17,517 nucleotides of DNA from RGIG5952 sp045603485 (GTDB lineage Bacteria; Verrucomicrobiota; Kiritimatiellia; RFP12; JAAYLN01), in contig JAZUMF010000038.1 in NCBI GenBank assembly GCA_045603485.1, positions 1 to 17,517 on the forward strand, in the 5' to 3' direction. The notes under the pieces are model-generated. The model was not told where the DNA came from. It did no database searches and worked only from the letters and a program-made list of their open reading frames with translations. Numbering within the stretch: the first letter of the stretch is position 1; each line of letters opens with the position of its first letter. Positions 1-7,169 of the stretch are shown one piece after another. Both the position numbers and the translations under genes were made by a program.

Positions 1-63
1 TGATATACCAAAATCTTGACTCAATAACTTCCTATAGCTCAAGCAAAGTTTGCAAGTAGGAGC

Positions 64-95
64 AGTTTGATAGTTTGCGAGTTTGACAGTTTTTT
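64..95. repeat. Octamer tandem repeat AGTTTGNN x4
   Basis: Four consecutive 8-bp units start at 64, 72, 80 and 88: AGTTTGAT, AGTTTGCG, AGTTTGAC and a decayed AGTTTTTT. A related AAGTTTGC string lies just upstream near 46-53. Unit length and phase are read directly from the sequence. Function is unknown; this is non-coding low-complexity sequence. Confidence 0.75.
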
Positions 96-182
96 CACAC
101 GGCGAAACTCCTCAACTCCCAATCTCCTCTTCTCCAAGTAGCGAAAGCAATCAATCAACCTTTAAGAATCAAGTTACAATCT

Positions 183-268
183 CTCTGCGTCTCTGCGGCT
201 CTGCGCGGTCTCTGCGATAAACTTTTTTGCTATATATTTTTACAAAATCTTTGCGCCTCTGCGATAAA
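183..268. repeat. CTCTGCGN octamer repeats with duplicated tail
   Basis: CTCTGCGT, CTCTGCGG and CTCTGCGC are contiguous (183-206). GGT follows, then a fourth unit CTCTGCGA (210-217) running into TAAA. The 12-mer CTCTGCGATAAA occurs at 210-221 and again at 257-268. From memory, CTCTGCG-type strings are scattered as intergenic repeats in several unrelated bacteria; I could not check this. Confidence 0.75.
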
Positions 269-435
269 ATTTTTATTACTGCCACCCGCATTTGTTCCGC
301 ATCGTAATCTCATTTTGTAGCCACCGAACAACCTTTAAGCACAGAACCGCTGCAAAATCTTCGCTTTACTTTAGACCTTATCAGAGGGCAGACATTTTTT
401 CTGACACGGTGAGGAGCTCCCCGAAAAAAATATTG

Positions 436-465
436 TTTACAAACTAAAAAAAAATTTGTTATCAT
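436..465 (+). promoter_or_regulatory. Sigma70-like promoter for the EF-G operon
   Basis: TTTACA (436-441) and TATCAT (460-465) are separated by 18 bp, with a TG at 457-458 that makes an extended -10. The predicted start near 472 leaves a leader of about 70 nt before the ATG at 542. It is the best promoter-like match upstream of the first plus-strand operon. No operator-like symmetry is evident. Confidence 0.55.
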
Positions 466-541
466 AAGTGCGAGCACGACGCTCATTTCACTTAACATCA
501 ACCTTAAAAGTAATTAACATCCAAAGAAAAGGAGAAATAAT

Positions 542-2563
542 ATGAACGGAATCCCGGTCACCAATGTTCGTAACTTCGCTATCCTAGGTCATAGTGGAAG
601 CGGAAAGACAACTCTAACGGATGCGATCGCTTTTAAGCTGGGACTAAATGACCGTCAAGGCTCAGTTGACAACGGTAGCAGCATCTCGGATACTCACGAG
701 GAAGAAAAAACCCGCAAGATGTCAATCTTTGCCGACACCTTCTCTGCAGTTCACAAATGCAATAACGGGCAAGACTATCTTGTAACATTTACCGACACCC
801 CAGGAGCCCCCGGTTTTTATGGACAGGCTCGCGGTGCTGTACGCGCTGCCGACTTTGCGGTAATTGTCGTTGATGCTGCCTCAGGCATTGAAGCCGGCAC
901 AATCCGTTCGTGGCAAATCTGCACTAAGCACAACCTCTCTGCAATCGCTTTCGCTGTTACAGGATTAGACAAGGACAACACCAGCTACGAAAAGACAATT
1001 CAAGAAATCCGTGAGAATTTCGGTAAAGGCTGCTGCCCGATTACAGCACAGACCGCCGAGGGAACGATTAACATTTTAGACAAAGAAGATTTACCTGAAG
1101 AGCTTGGAGAAACCCGCACATTTTTGGCTGAATCTGCAGCAGAAACATCAGAAGAACTGATGAACAAGTACTTCGAAGAAGGCACACTCTCTCCTGCTGA
1201 AATTCGCTCAGGGCTTCTTGTCGGTGTCTCTGATGGCTCAATCCATCCTATTTATGCGGTGTCACCGCTTTCGGGCAAGGGACTTCCTGAAATGCTTGAT
1301 AGCATCTGCAAGCTCCTGCCCGGTCCCGGCGTTCGCCAGTTTGCCGACATTGAAGGAAATATCCAGCCATCTGATGCCGACGCTCCGTTTACCGCTCAAG
1401 TCTGGCGTACCGAGATTGACACTTTTGTCGGTCAGCTTAGCTTCATTCGCATCCTCTCTGGAACTCTGACTCCCGGTGCGACGCTCCAGAACAACAATAC
1501 CAATACAACCGAAGTCGTAAGCGGTCTTCTTCAGATTATTGGCAAAAAACAGCAACAGGTACAAATTGCCGGTCCAGGTGAGATTGTTGCCCTTCCCAAG
1601 CTTAAGAACACTCACACAGGTGATACGCTTTGCGCCGTTGGCACGACAACAGTTCTGCCGCCTATTGACTATCCTCAATCGGTCATGCATGTCGCAATCT
1701 CGGCAAAAACCCAAGCCGACGAAGATAAGATTGGCACCGCCATGAAGCGCCTTCAAGATAGCGACCCGACTCTGTTGTTTGAGAAAAACGAGGAGACCAA
1801 GGAAGTTATCATGAAGGGACTTGGCGACATTCATGTTGATGTTGCGGTTGCCTTGATGAAGTCTCAATCCAATGTAAATGTCGAGATTTCAACACCAAAG
1901 GTTGCCTATCGTGAGACTATCACAGGTGTTGGCGAAGGTCATCATCGCCACAAAAAGCAGACCGGCGGCCATGGACAATTCGGAGAGGTCTATCTGCGCA
2001 TCGCACCGATGGCGGAGGGTGACACCGAATGGTTTGTTGACAAGACTGTAGGCGGCTCAATCCCCGGCAACTTCATGCCCGCCGTTGAAAAGGGCGTTAA
2101 GGAGGGTCTCTTGAAGGGTGCCGTTGCCGGCTATCCTGTTCAAGGCGTGAAGGTTGAAGTATACGATGGCTCATTCCATCCGGTCGATTCATCTGAAGTC
2201 GCCTTTAAGATTGCAGCGGCACGCGCCTTCAGGGAAGCGATGTCACAGGCAAAGCCATCCTTGCTTGAGCCGATTATGACCGTGACAATTACAATCCCTG
2301 ACAGTTATATGGGAGCCATTACAGGCGACCTCAACCATCGTCGCGGAAGAGTCCTCGGCATGGAAATGCAAGATAATCTCCAAGTCATTACAGCAGAAGT
2401 ACCTATGGCAGAGCTCTTCCAGTATCCCGCACAACTCCGCAGCCTTACTGGCTCCCGCGGAAGCCACGAGATGACATTTGCCCGTTATGACATAGTTCCG
2501 TCGCAGATTGCAAAGAAAATTGCAGCTGCCCGAGAAACAGAACTTGCATTTGACGACGAATAA
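542..2563 (+). CDS. EF-G-like translational GTPase (FusA2-type)
   Basis: This 673-residue protein has the five-domain layout of elongation factor G. The G domain is at about 8-265, domain II at about 282-365, domain III at about 376-450, domain IV at about 455-575 (with GGHGQFGEV at 475-483 and DGSFHPVDSSEVAFK at 542-556), and domain V at about 578-665. The P-loop is GHSGSGKT (16-23) and G3 is DTPG (85-88). Two key positions differ from canonical EF-G: the residue after DTPG is Ala89 rather than the catalytic His, and the G4 NKxD site reads TGLD (140-143). This points to the EF-G-2/FusA2-like paralogue group rather than the main translocase; members elsewhere bind ribosomes, but their role is poorly defined. 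The start is supported by AGGAG at 530-534, 7 nt from the ATG. It is first in an apparent four-gene operon; the next gene starts 32 bp downstream. Confidence 0.88.
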   Translation: MNGIPVTNVRNFAILGHSGSGKTTLTDAIAFKLGLNDRQGSVDNGSSISDTHEEEKTRKMSIFADTFSAVHKCNNGQDYLVTFTDTPGAPGFYGQARGAVRAADFAVIVVDAASGIEAGTIRSWQICTKHNLSAIAFAVTGLDKDNTSYEKTIQEIRENFGKGCCPITAQTAEGTINILDKEDLPEELGETRTFLAESAAETSEELMNKYFEEGTLSPAEIRSGLLVGVSDGSIHPIYAVSPLSGKGLPEMLDSICKLLPGPGVRQFADIEGNIQPSDADAPFTAQVWRTEIDTFVGQLSFIRILSGTLTPGATLQNNNTNTTEVVSGLLQIIGKKQQQVQIAGPGEIVALPKLKNTHTGDTLCAVGTTTVLPPIDYPQSVMHVAISAKTQADEDKIGTAMKRLQDSDPTLLFEKNEETKEVIMKGLGDIHVDVAVALMKSQSNVNVEISTPKVAYRETITGVGEGHHRHKKQTGGHGQFGEVYLRIAPMAEGDTEWFVDKTVGGSIPGNFMPAVEKGVKEGLLKGAVAGYPVQGVKVEVYDGSFHPVDSSEVAFKIAAARAFREAMSQAKPSLLEPIMTVTITIPDSYMGAITGDLNHRRGRVLGMEMQDNLQVITAEVPMAELFQYPAQLRSLTGSRGSHEMTFARYDIVPSQIAKKIAAARETELAFDDE

Positions 2564-2571
2564 GTGTAAAA

Positions 2572-2595
2572 TCTTTCTCCCGATTTTGAGAAAGA
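2572..2595 (+). promoter_or_regulatory. Hairpin sequestering the RBS of the HTH/zinc-ribbon gene
   Basis: TCTTTCTC (2572-2579) pairs perfectly with GAGAAAGA (2588-2595) across an 8-nt loop. The 3' arm contains the only Shine-Dalgarno-like purines (GAG at 2588-2590) and ends at the base before the ATG at 2596. Formation of the stem in mRNA would hide the ribosome site, so the gene may depend on ribosomes leaving the EF-G-like gene (stop at 2563). The pairing is seen; the regulation is inferred. Confidence 0.45.
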
Positions 2596-3159
2596 ATGGA
2601 AACTCAGGACAGACAATTGCCGATTGGCAAAATAATTCGCGACGCACGCCGTGCCAAGCGCCTCACTGGAATGCAGCTAGCCCAAATGACTGGCTGCACC
2701 CAGTCTGCTATAAGCCAGTTTGAAGGCGGTAAGACAACGGCACTTCGTCAAGATACAATCGAGAAAATTGCCAAGGTTCTTGATGTTACCCTACCCGAGG
2801 AAGTCAACTTGACAGAGTCTGCTGCAGAAAATGCTCTCGTGCAGACTCCACCCGCTCCTCGCGCGCCGGAGGCGGCATTCTGCCCTAATAGCGAATGTCC
2901 GTCAAATCTTCCTTATATGGTTGGCGACGAATTGGTCTTTCATCCTCGTCGCCAGCCAAATCCCGCGGCAACATTTTGCCCTTGGTGTGGTGAATTGCTT
3001 ATACATACTTGCCAGGAGTGCGGTGCACCTGTTACAAGATCGGCATTCTGCACATCCTGCGGGGCAAAGCGCGTAGAGGCGGCAATTGACATTGCGAACC
3101 CATCTGAGTGGGCTAAATCTCGTCTGCGCGAGATATCAGAAATTGATTCCCTCATATAA
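2596..3159 (+). CDS. XRE-family HTH protein with C-terminal double zinc ribbon
   Basis: The protein has 187 residues. Residues 8-65 form a Cro/C1-type helix-turn-helix: GKIIRDARRAKRLTGMQLAQ, then MTGCTQSAISQFEGGKTTAL and an IEKIAKVLDV tail. A Pro/Ala linker (about 84-93) leads to eight cysteines in four pairs: C96/C101, C128/C131 (CPWCG), C139/C142 (CQECG) and C152/C155 (CTSCG). That is the spacing of two successive zinc ribbons. A short helical tail (170-187) follows. It is probably a cytosolic DNA-binding regulator whose zinc domains mediate protein or nucleic-acid contact; the target is unknown. It sits 32 bp after the EF-G-like gene and 46 bp before tilS, so it is probably co-transcribed and may be autoregulatory. 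The only ribosome site is weak and lies in a hairpin. The domain calls are firm; the function is open. Confidence 0.8.
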   Translation: METQDRQLPIGKIIRDARRAKRLTGMQLAQMTGCTQSAISQFEGGKTTALRQDTIEKIAKVLDVTLPEEVNLTESAAENALVQTPPAPRAPEAAFCPNSECPSNLPYMVGDELVFHPRRQPNPAATFCPWCGELLIHTCQECGAPVTRSAFCTSCGAKRVEAAIDIANPSEWAKSRLREISEIDSLI

Positions 3160-3205
3160 CGGGGATTGCTGCCCTTTTCAGCACTAGACCGTTTTTCTTT
3201 CACCT

Positions 3206-4597
3206 ATGGATTTAACATCCGCAATCTTAAAAAAAGCCGAAGCGTTTATTGATGCTAACGACCTATTGCGGGATGTTGCCAGATTAGGGCTTGCGGTTTC
3301 AGGCGGTTCTGATTCGATGACGCTTCTCCATATCATCCCGATGATATGTAGCAAACGCGGAATTAAAACAATAGTGCTTTGCTTTGACCATGCGATTGCA
3401 GGCGAAAACTCCGCGGCTGAGGCTGAATTTGTGCGGCAGGCCGCAATTGCAGCCGAACTGCAATATGACATTGAGAGAGCGAATCCGCCCGTAGAGCCTG
3501 TTGCAGGGCTATCTATGGAGATGGCGGCACGCAATGCCCGTAGGGACTTTTTCCTCAGGATGGCCGCCAAGCATAACCTTGATGCTATTGCAACCGGCCA
3601 CCAGCAAAATGATGTTGCAGAGACACTGATGCTTAGGCTCTTTAGAGGCGCAGGAGCTACTGGGCTCTCTGGACTTCGCCCAATGTCTCCCGCTCAAAAA
3701 AATACAGTGCCCAAGATTATACGCCCTCTTCTTCCATTTGGGCGCGAAGAGCTGCGAAACTATCTTCAGTCGCAGTCAATCCCTTGGATGGATGATGTCT
3801 CCAACGCCAATCAAAAAATACAGCGCAACAGAATTCGCCTTAAACTCTTACCAACCCTGGCGCAGGCATTTAACATTGAAGAAACGACACTCACATCAGC
3901 CATTGCCCAGACTGCAACCATACTAAGAGATGAAGACAACTATTTAGATACCCTTGCGACAGAATGGCTATCAAAAATAGACCCGTCTATCTTGCCGATT
4001 GACGCCGTAAGAAACGAGCCAAAGGCTCTTGCAAGACGAATCGTCCACCAATGGCTCCTTAAAAACGCCCCGAAAGAAGCTGCTAGTTTTCAGGTAGTTG
4101 AGGAAATACTCAATAAAGGCAAAAGCTCAATCAATCTTCCCGAAAACCTCGCTCTTCGCATCCGTAATGGCGCACTGCGGCTTGAAAGACAAGGCTGCGA
4201 TGAAGTAAAGGCCCCTAAAGAAATCGAGTTACACATGGGGATAAATCGTTGGGGAGACTACACTATTACAGTAAGCGAATCCGCTGAAATCGTAAGAGAA
4301 AAATCGCATCTCGGAAGTTGGCCGACGAAATGCACCATTCCCAAAGCACTTCTTAACGGCAAGCGGCTTTTTGTCAGAGTACGCAAAGATGGCGATTCAA
4401 TTACTCCATTCGGCATTAAAGGCAGCCAAAAGCTACAGGACATTTTCGTAAACGAAAAACTTCCAAAGGAAGAACGCGGACTATACCCTGTCGTCCTCTG
4501 CGATAGCGACATTGTTTGGCTTCCGGGCTATAGAATCAATGCAGACTATGCGGCAAAAGAAACGACTGAACTGATTCTCATTGAAATTTCCAGATAA
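3206..4597 (+). CDS. tilS: tRNA(Ile)-lysidine synthase TilS
   Basis: TilS ligates lysine to C34 of the CAU-anticodon tRNA-Ile using ATP, which switches its decoding from AUG to AUA. The 463-residue protein has the N-type PP-loop SGGSDS (32-37), the family motif TGHQQNDVAETLMLRLFRG (130-148), a helical middle region, and a C-terminal TilS-C domain ending in the FGIKGSQKLQDIFVNEKLPKEE-like stretch and WLPGYRI. Length is normal for the family. An in-frame TAG at 3185-3187 makes the ATG at 3206 the first possible start, although the preceding bases (pyrimidine-rich) hold no Shine-Dalgarno site, which is unusual next to its neighbours. It lies third in the EF-G operon, and its stop overlaps the ribosome site of the next gene. 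It is an essential enzyme in most bacteria. Confidence 0.95.
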   Translation: MDLTSAILKKAEAFIDANDLLRDVARLGLAVSGGSDSMTLLHIIPMICSKRGIKTIVLCFDHAIAGENSAAEAEFVRQAAIAAELQYDIERANPPVEPVAGLSMEMAARNARRDFFLRMAAKHNLDAIATGHQQNDVAETLMLRLFRGAGATGLSGLRPMSPAQKNTVPKIIRPLLPFGREELRNYLQSQSIPWMDDVSNANQKIQRNRIRLKLLPTLAQAFNIEETTLTSAIAQTATILRDEDNYLDTLATEWLSKIDPSILPIDAVRNEPKALARRIVHQWLLKNAPKEAASFQVVEEILNKGKSSINLPENLALRIRNGALRLERQGCDEVKAPKEIELHMGINRWGDYTITVSESAEIVREKSHLGSWPTKCTIPKALLNGKRLFVRVRKDGDSITPFGIKGSQKLQDIFVNEKLPKEERGLYPVVLCDSDIVWLPGYRINADYAAKETTELILIEISR

Positions 4598-4607
4598 AGG
4601 GCTTACA

Positions 4608-5408
4608 ATGTACTCAAAGCAAGAGCTGATCAAACAGTTGAAAGCGTTGAACGCGCCCCAAAACTCCCTTGTAACGGTACACACCTCATTGCGGGCCGTG
4701 GGAGAAACCGAAGGCCGAGGAGAGGGCGTATTGGAAGCCCTGATTGAATACTTTACCGCCGACGGAGGCATTCTCACCATACCGACGCACACATGGAAAA
4801 ACCTCGCTCGGGCATCAAAGCAAGAGCCGACACTTGAAGAGAGCTCAAGCGAAACATCAATCGGCACTCTTCCCTCCATTGCCGCTGTTCATCCAATGGC
4901 ACGAAGATCACTACACCCCACCCACTCTCAAGCGGTCTTTGGCAAGGAACGGGACGCTGTAGATGCAATTGCCCGCAGAGATGACGCAGCAGAGACATCG
5001 ACAGACCCTAAAGGCATTTATGGCGCCCTCTACGAGCAAAATGGCTATGTTTTGCTCTTGGGAGTCGGCCATGAAAGCAACACATACCTTCACTGCGTTG
5101 AAGAGCTCCTAAATGTGCCTGGGCGTCTCACCGATTACTTTGTACCTACAAGAGTACGCCTAAAAGACAACTCTGTAATACTCCATCCTTTACGCCACCA
5201 TTTAGGCCATCCCTCATTTCACTATCCAAAGCTTGAAGCCGCATTTCGCTATCATGGAGCAATTGAGTATGGTCAATTCGGCAATGCCAAAGTTCAACTG
5301 TGCAACTGCCGAAAAATGTACGAAATTGTAAAGCTCATCTACTCTCGAAGTAACGGAATTGAGCTTATGAACGACGACGAGCCGCTCAACGAGTCTCTCT
5401 ACAAATAA
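4608..5408 (+). CDS. AAC(3)-family N-acetyltransferase (aminoglycoside 3-N-acetyltransferase-like)
   Basis: The 266-residue protein shows the landmarks of the antibiotic N-acetyltransferase (AAC(3)/YokD) family: HTSLRAVG (25-32), GGILTIPTHTWKN (53-65), HPMARRSLHPTHSQAVFG (95-112) and LGVGHESNTYLH (151-162). Members transfer acetyl from acetyl-CoA to an amino group, classically the 3-amino group of 2-deoxystreptamine aminoglycosides. Many chromosomal members have no proven drug substrate. An in-frame ATG at 4581 lies inside tilS and lacks a ribosome site. The ATG at 4608 is preceded by AAAGGG (4596-4601), which overlaps the tilS stop, so I chose it. It is the last gene of the operon, with base composition like its neighbours and no flanking mobile element; it looks resident rather than acquired. 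Substrate specificity cannot be read from the sequence. Confidence 0.85.
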   Translation: MYSKQELIKQLKALNAPQNSLVTVHTSLRAVGETEGRGEGVLEALIEYFTADGGILTIPTHTWKNLARASKQEPTLEESSSETSIGTLPSIAAVHPMARRSLHPTHSQAVFGKERDAVDAIARRDDAAETSTDPKGIYGALYEQNGYVLLLGVGHESNTYLHCVEELLNVPGRLTDYFVPTRVRLKDNSVILHPLRHHLGHPSFHYPKLEAAFRYHGAIEYGQFGNAKVQLCNCRKMYEIVKLIYSRSNGIELMNDDEPLNESLYK

Positions 5409-5416
5409 ATGTGCAT

Positions 5417-5430
5417 GGGCAACACTGCCC
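5417..5430 (+). terminator. Weak hairpin after the AAC(3)-like gene
   Basis: GGGCA (5417-5421) pairs with TGCCC (5426-5430) around an ACAC loop, 9 bp after the operon's last stop. No U-tract follows, so it is at best a weak or Rho-assisted transcript end. Confidence 0.3.
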
Positions 5431-5501
5431 TAAACCTGTTGAAGGGAGAGTCCTTATTGCTGCGATTCGCCCGTCAAACTTCTTTATCTGCGATATTGAG
5501 A

Positions 5502-5532
5502 GGCGTCAACGCCCAGCACCTACCTTGGTGCT
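5502..5532 (-). terminator. Tandem hairpins at the end of the minus-strand membrane-protein gene
   Basis: AGCACC (5515-5520) pairs with GGTGCT (5527-5532) and spans the stop codon at 5520-5522. GGCG (5502-5505) pairs with CGCC (5510-5513) directly beyond it. Neither arm runs into a T-tract, so the call is tentative; the two hairpins lie in the convergent gap with the plus-strand operon. Confidence 0.35.
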
Positions 5533-6965
5533 ACCCGAAGCACAGCCTCAAGCGTCGAAGAGCCTTGCTTGGGTGAAATAACTCCAAATGACAATGTACA
5601 ACCCGTCGGAATTATTGGCAACACCTTTGATACTTGCGACAGCTTCTTTTTTTCATCCTTCGACAGCTTTACCGCTCCGAATGATGAAAGCATCTGGACG
5701 GCTGAAACAACCTGCCTAAGCTCTAACGATAACGGATCTATATTGAAGTAGGCAAAAGCGCAAAGATTTGAGGCCTTGGCAAGTTCACCGTAAAAATCCT
5801 TCCAGGCTTTGCCGTTTACCGGTTGCGCCTTGCGCTGAGCACGCAAACTCTCCATTGCGGTACAAATTGTATTGCCGCCATGAAGAGCAAAAAATGGACG
5901 GAGCATTTTGGGGATGTCCCGACTTAAAGCGGCTTTCATTGCGTCCTCACTTATATTGAGATTGGGGATGATTGCTGTAATAGCCGGTACATCAAAGGCA
6001 AAAAGCTTTGCTCCATAGGGAGTTCTATTGATATAAAGAACAGCGTCATCGTCAGACAAAACGCCTTTTTCGCAGGCGAGATACTCTTGCACGACAGGTG
6101 CCGCAAAATGAGACGGCAGCAGAACCAATGCTATGGCATGATCCGCCGCCAAAGAGGAAGCGATGGCATTTCTCCCCGAGAGCGAATAATCAAAAAGGCT
6201 GCCGCAAAGCTCAACCTCCTCTTTTGACAATGGTAAATCAACCCTCACGCAAATATCCTCGTCTGGAAATGAGACCGAGCACACGGCATTACCGCCATCA
6301 GCGGCGAAGCCAAGCTTTCTTAAATATGGGTTTTTGACGATAAATGCGTGTGCCGTCTTTGACTCGATATCGCCGTTATCCAATTGCAGAACCTCTTTTG
6401 AAGTGCACATATCGGCAAAATCCAAAGGCTTGTCATACAACTTTGCCAAAAGAAGATTATCCTTAATTGCCAAAGAGAGAATTTGAGGTTTTGAGGCCTT
6501 TTTTGAAGCGATGTCAACATATCGGGTACCATCTTCTAAAGAGGAAAGCCTCCCTAATCCCGGCACCCAGTTTATCGCCATAAAAAATCTAATGAGAAAA
6601 GCTCTCCGCTTCATCGGCGATGCCGCGCAAAGGACATATCCGTTTTTTGCGTTATCGGGTAAAAGCGATGACACCAGCATATCGCCGACTGCGATACGGA
6701 AGGTCCAATAAACGCCGGGCTCCTTTGCCAAATCCTTTGCCTCGAGACCGTATCCGCTTAAAAACTTACTGACGACAGGAGACTCAAGCTGCTTCCTCCA
6801 TGTATCACGGATATCGCGATGGACGCCGACGACAATTGCATCCTTTGGAACAGACTGCAAAGCTCCATCTTGATTATCAGGCTGCAACAAAAAAGCTACG
6901 GCAAGCACAGCCGCAATAACAGCCGTCACAAGAACCCATCTGGGAATATATCTTGTCTTTTCCAT
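5520..6965 (-). CDS. Membrane-anchored exported protein of unknown function
   Basis: I do not recognise this 481-residue protein. It starts with a short basic segment and one hydrophobic helix (about 9-27, RWVLVTAVIAAVLAVAFLL), which fits a signal anchor or uncleaved signal peptide with the rest in the periplasm. The body mixes charged and hydrophobic stretches without further membrane segments, internal repeats or catalytic motifs that I can name. The opening after the anchor (SVPKDAIVVGVHRDI) is loosely like large periplasmic DUF3352-type proteins, but this is weak. The start at 6965 is supported by AAGGG (6972-6976 on the plus strand) 6 nt upstream; an upstream in-frame GTG at 7010 lies inside a terminator hairpin. 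It is unusual in starting just 16 bp after the terminator of a tRNA gene, which leaves little room for its own promoter. Confidence 0.75.
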   Translation of the reverse strand: MEKTRYIPRWVLVTAVIAAVLAVAFLLQPDNQDGALQSVPKDAIVVGVHRDIRDTWRKQLESPVVSKFLSGYGLEAKDLAKEPGVYWTFRIAVGDMLVSSLLPDNAKNGYVLCAASPMKRRAFLIRFFMAINWVPGLGRLSSLEDGTRYVDIASKKASKPQILSLAIKDNLLLAKLYDKPLDFADMCTSKEVLQLDNGDIESKTAHAFIVKNPYLRKLGFAADGGNAVCSVSFPDEDICVRVDLPLSKEEVELCGSLFDYSLSGRNAIASSLAADHAIALVLLPSHFAAPVVQEYLACEKGVLSDDDAVLYINRTPYGAKLFAFDVPAITAIIPNLNISEDAMKAALSRDIPKMLRPFFALHGGNTICTAMESLRAQRKAQPVNGKAWKDFYGELAKASNLCAFAYFNIDPLSLELRQVVSAVQMLSSFGAVKLSKDEKKKLSQVSKVLPIIPTGCTLSFGVISPKQGSSTLEAVLRVAPR

Positions 6966-6980
6966 AACTAAGCCCTTAAC

Positions 6981-7014
6981 AAAAAAAGCGTGAAGCGAAA
7001 GAAACGCCACACGC
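6981..7014 (-). terminator. Intrinsic terminator of tRNA-Gly
   Basis: On the minus strand GCGTG pairs with CACGC (outer 5 bp). After one T-T mismatch, GGCG pairs with CGCT (4 bp including one G-U). A short loop closes the stem, and seven T residues follow directly (6987-6981). The structure starts 12 bp past the tRNA 3' end. Stem and T-run together are a textbook Rho-independent terminator. Confidence 0.82.
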
Positions 7015-7025
7015 CTATTTTAAGA

Positions 7026-7099
7026 TGGAGCGGGCGAAGGGAATCGAACCCTCGTGTGAAGCTTGGGAAGCTCCTATTCTGCCATTGAATTACGCCCGC
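7026..7099 (-). tRNA. tRNA-Gly (anticodon CCC)
   Basis: This 74-nt cloverleaf includes an encoded CCA. The acceptor stem GCGGGCG/CGCCCGC is perfect. The D arm is ATTC/GAAT, the anticodon stem is GGAGC/GCTTC with loop TTCCCAA, so the anticodon is CCC and decodes GGG. The T arm is GAGGG/CCCTT with loop TTCGATT, and the discriminator is T73. The CCC species is the most specialised glycine tRNA. It has its own strong promoter upstream and a terminator 12 bp downstream, so it is expressed as a single-tRNA unit. Confidence 0.96.
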
Positions 7100-7113
7100 A
7101 AACGATACTACTA

Positions 7114-7142
7114 ATTCTAAATGTTAAAGCTTTTTATGTCAA
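7114..7142 (-). promoter_or_regulatory. Near-consensus sigma70 promoter for tRNA-Gly
   Basis: On the minus strand TTGACA (7142-7137) and TAGAAT (7119-7114) are separated by exactly 17 bp. Predicted initiation near 7107 is about 8 nt upstream of the mature tRNA 5' end. Five of six bases match the -10 consensus and all six match the -35. No GC-rich discriminator is evident. Confidence 0.85.
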
Positions 7143-7169
7143 GCAAAATTTAGCAAACATCTTGCGATT

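Larger units (their letters stand above)
1..541. other. Gene-free left margin with low-complexity repeats and a promoter
   Basis: I see no convincing coding region in the first 541 bases. All three plus-strand frames close within the first 60 bases, and the only longer minus-strand reading (310-501) has no family resemblance and lies over the promoter of the next gene. The stretch holds two tandem-like repeats of 8-bp period (64-95 and 183-217), a second copy of the latter's tail (257-268), an A/T-rich stretch, and the promoter and leader of the EF-G-like gene. Confidence 0.6.

Noticed and set aside
310..501. Minus-strand 63-codon frame in the left margin
   Set aside because: It overlaps the promoter of the EF-G operon, has no domain, and its composition looks like non-coding A/T-rich DNA.
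1262..1867. Long minus-strand frame (201 codons) inside the EF-G-like gene
   Set aside because: It is antisense to a conserved GTPase, with no recognisable family; the frame stays open because of codon bias on the other strand.
542..5408. Toxin-antitoxin or defence system around the HTH/zinc-ribbon protein
   Set aside because: Its neighbours are a translation GTPase, tilS and an acetyltransferase of the AAC(3) family; none resembles a known toxin (the acetyltransferase is not a GNAT toxin).
6966..7010. Upstream GTG start for the membrane-anchored protein
   Set aside because: The GTG lies in the stem of the tRNA terminator and has no ribosome site; the ATG at 6965 has AAGGG at good spacing.
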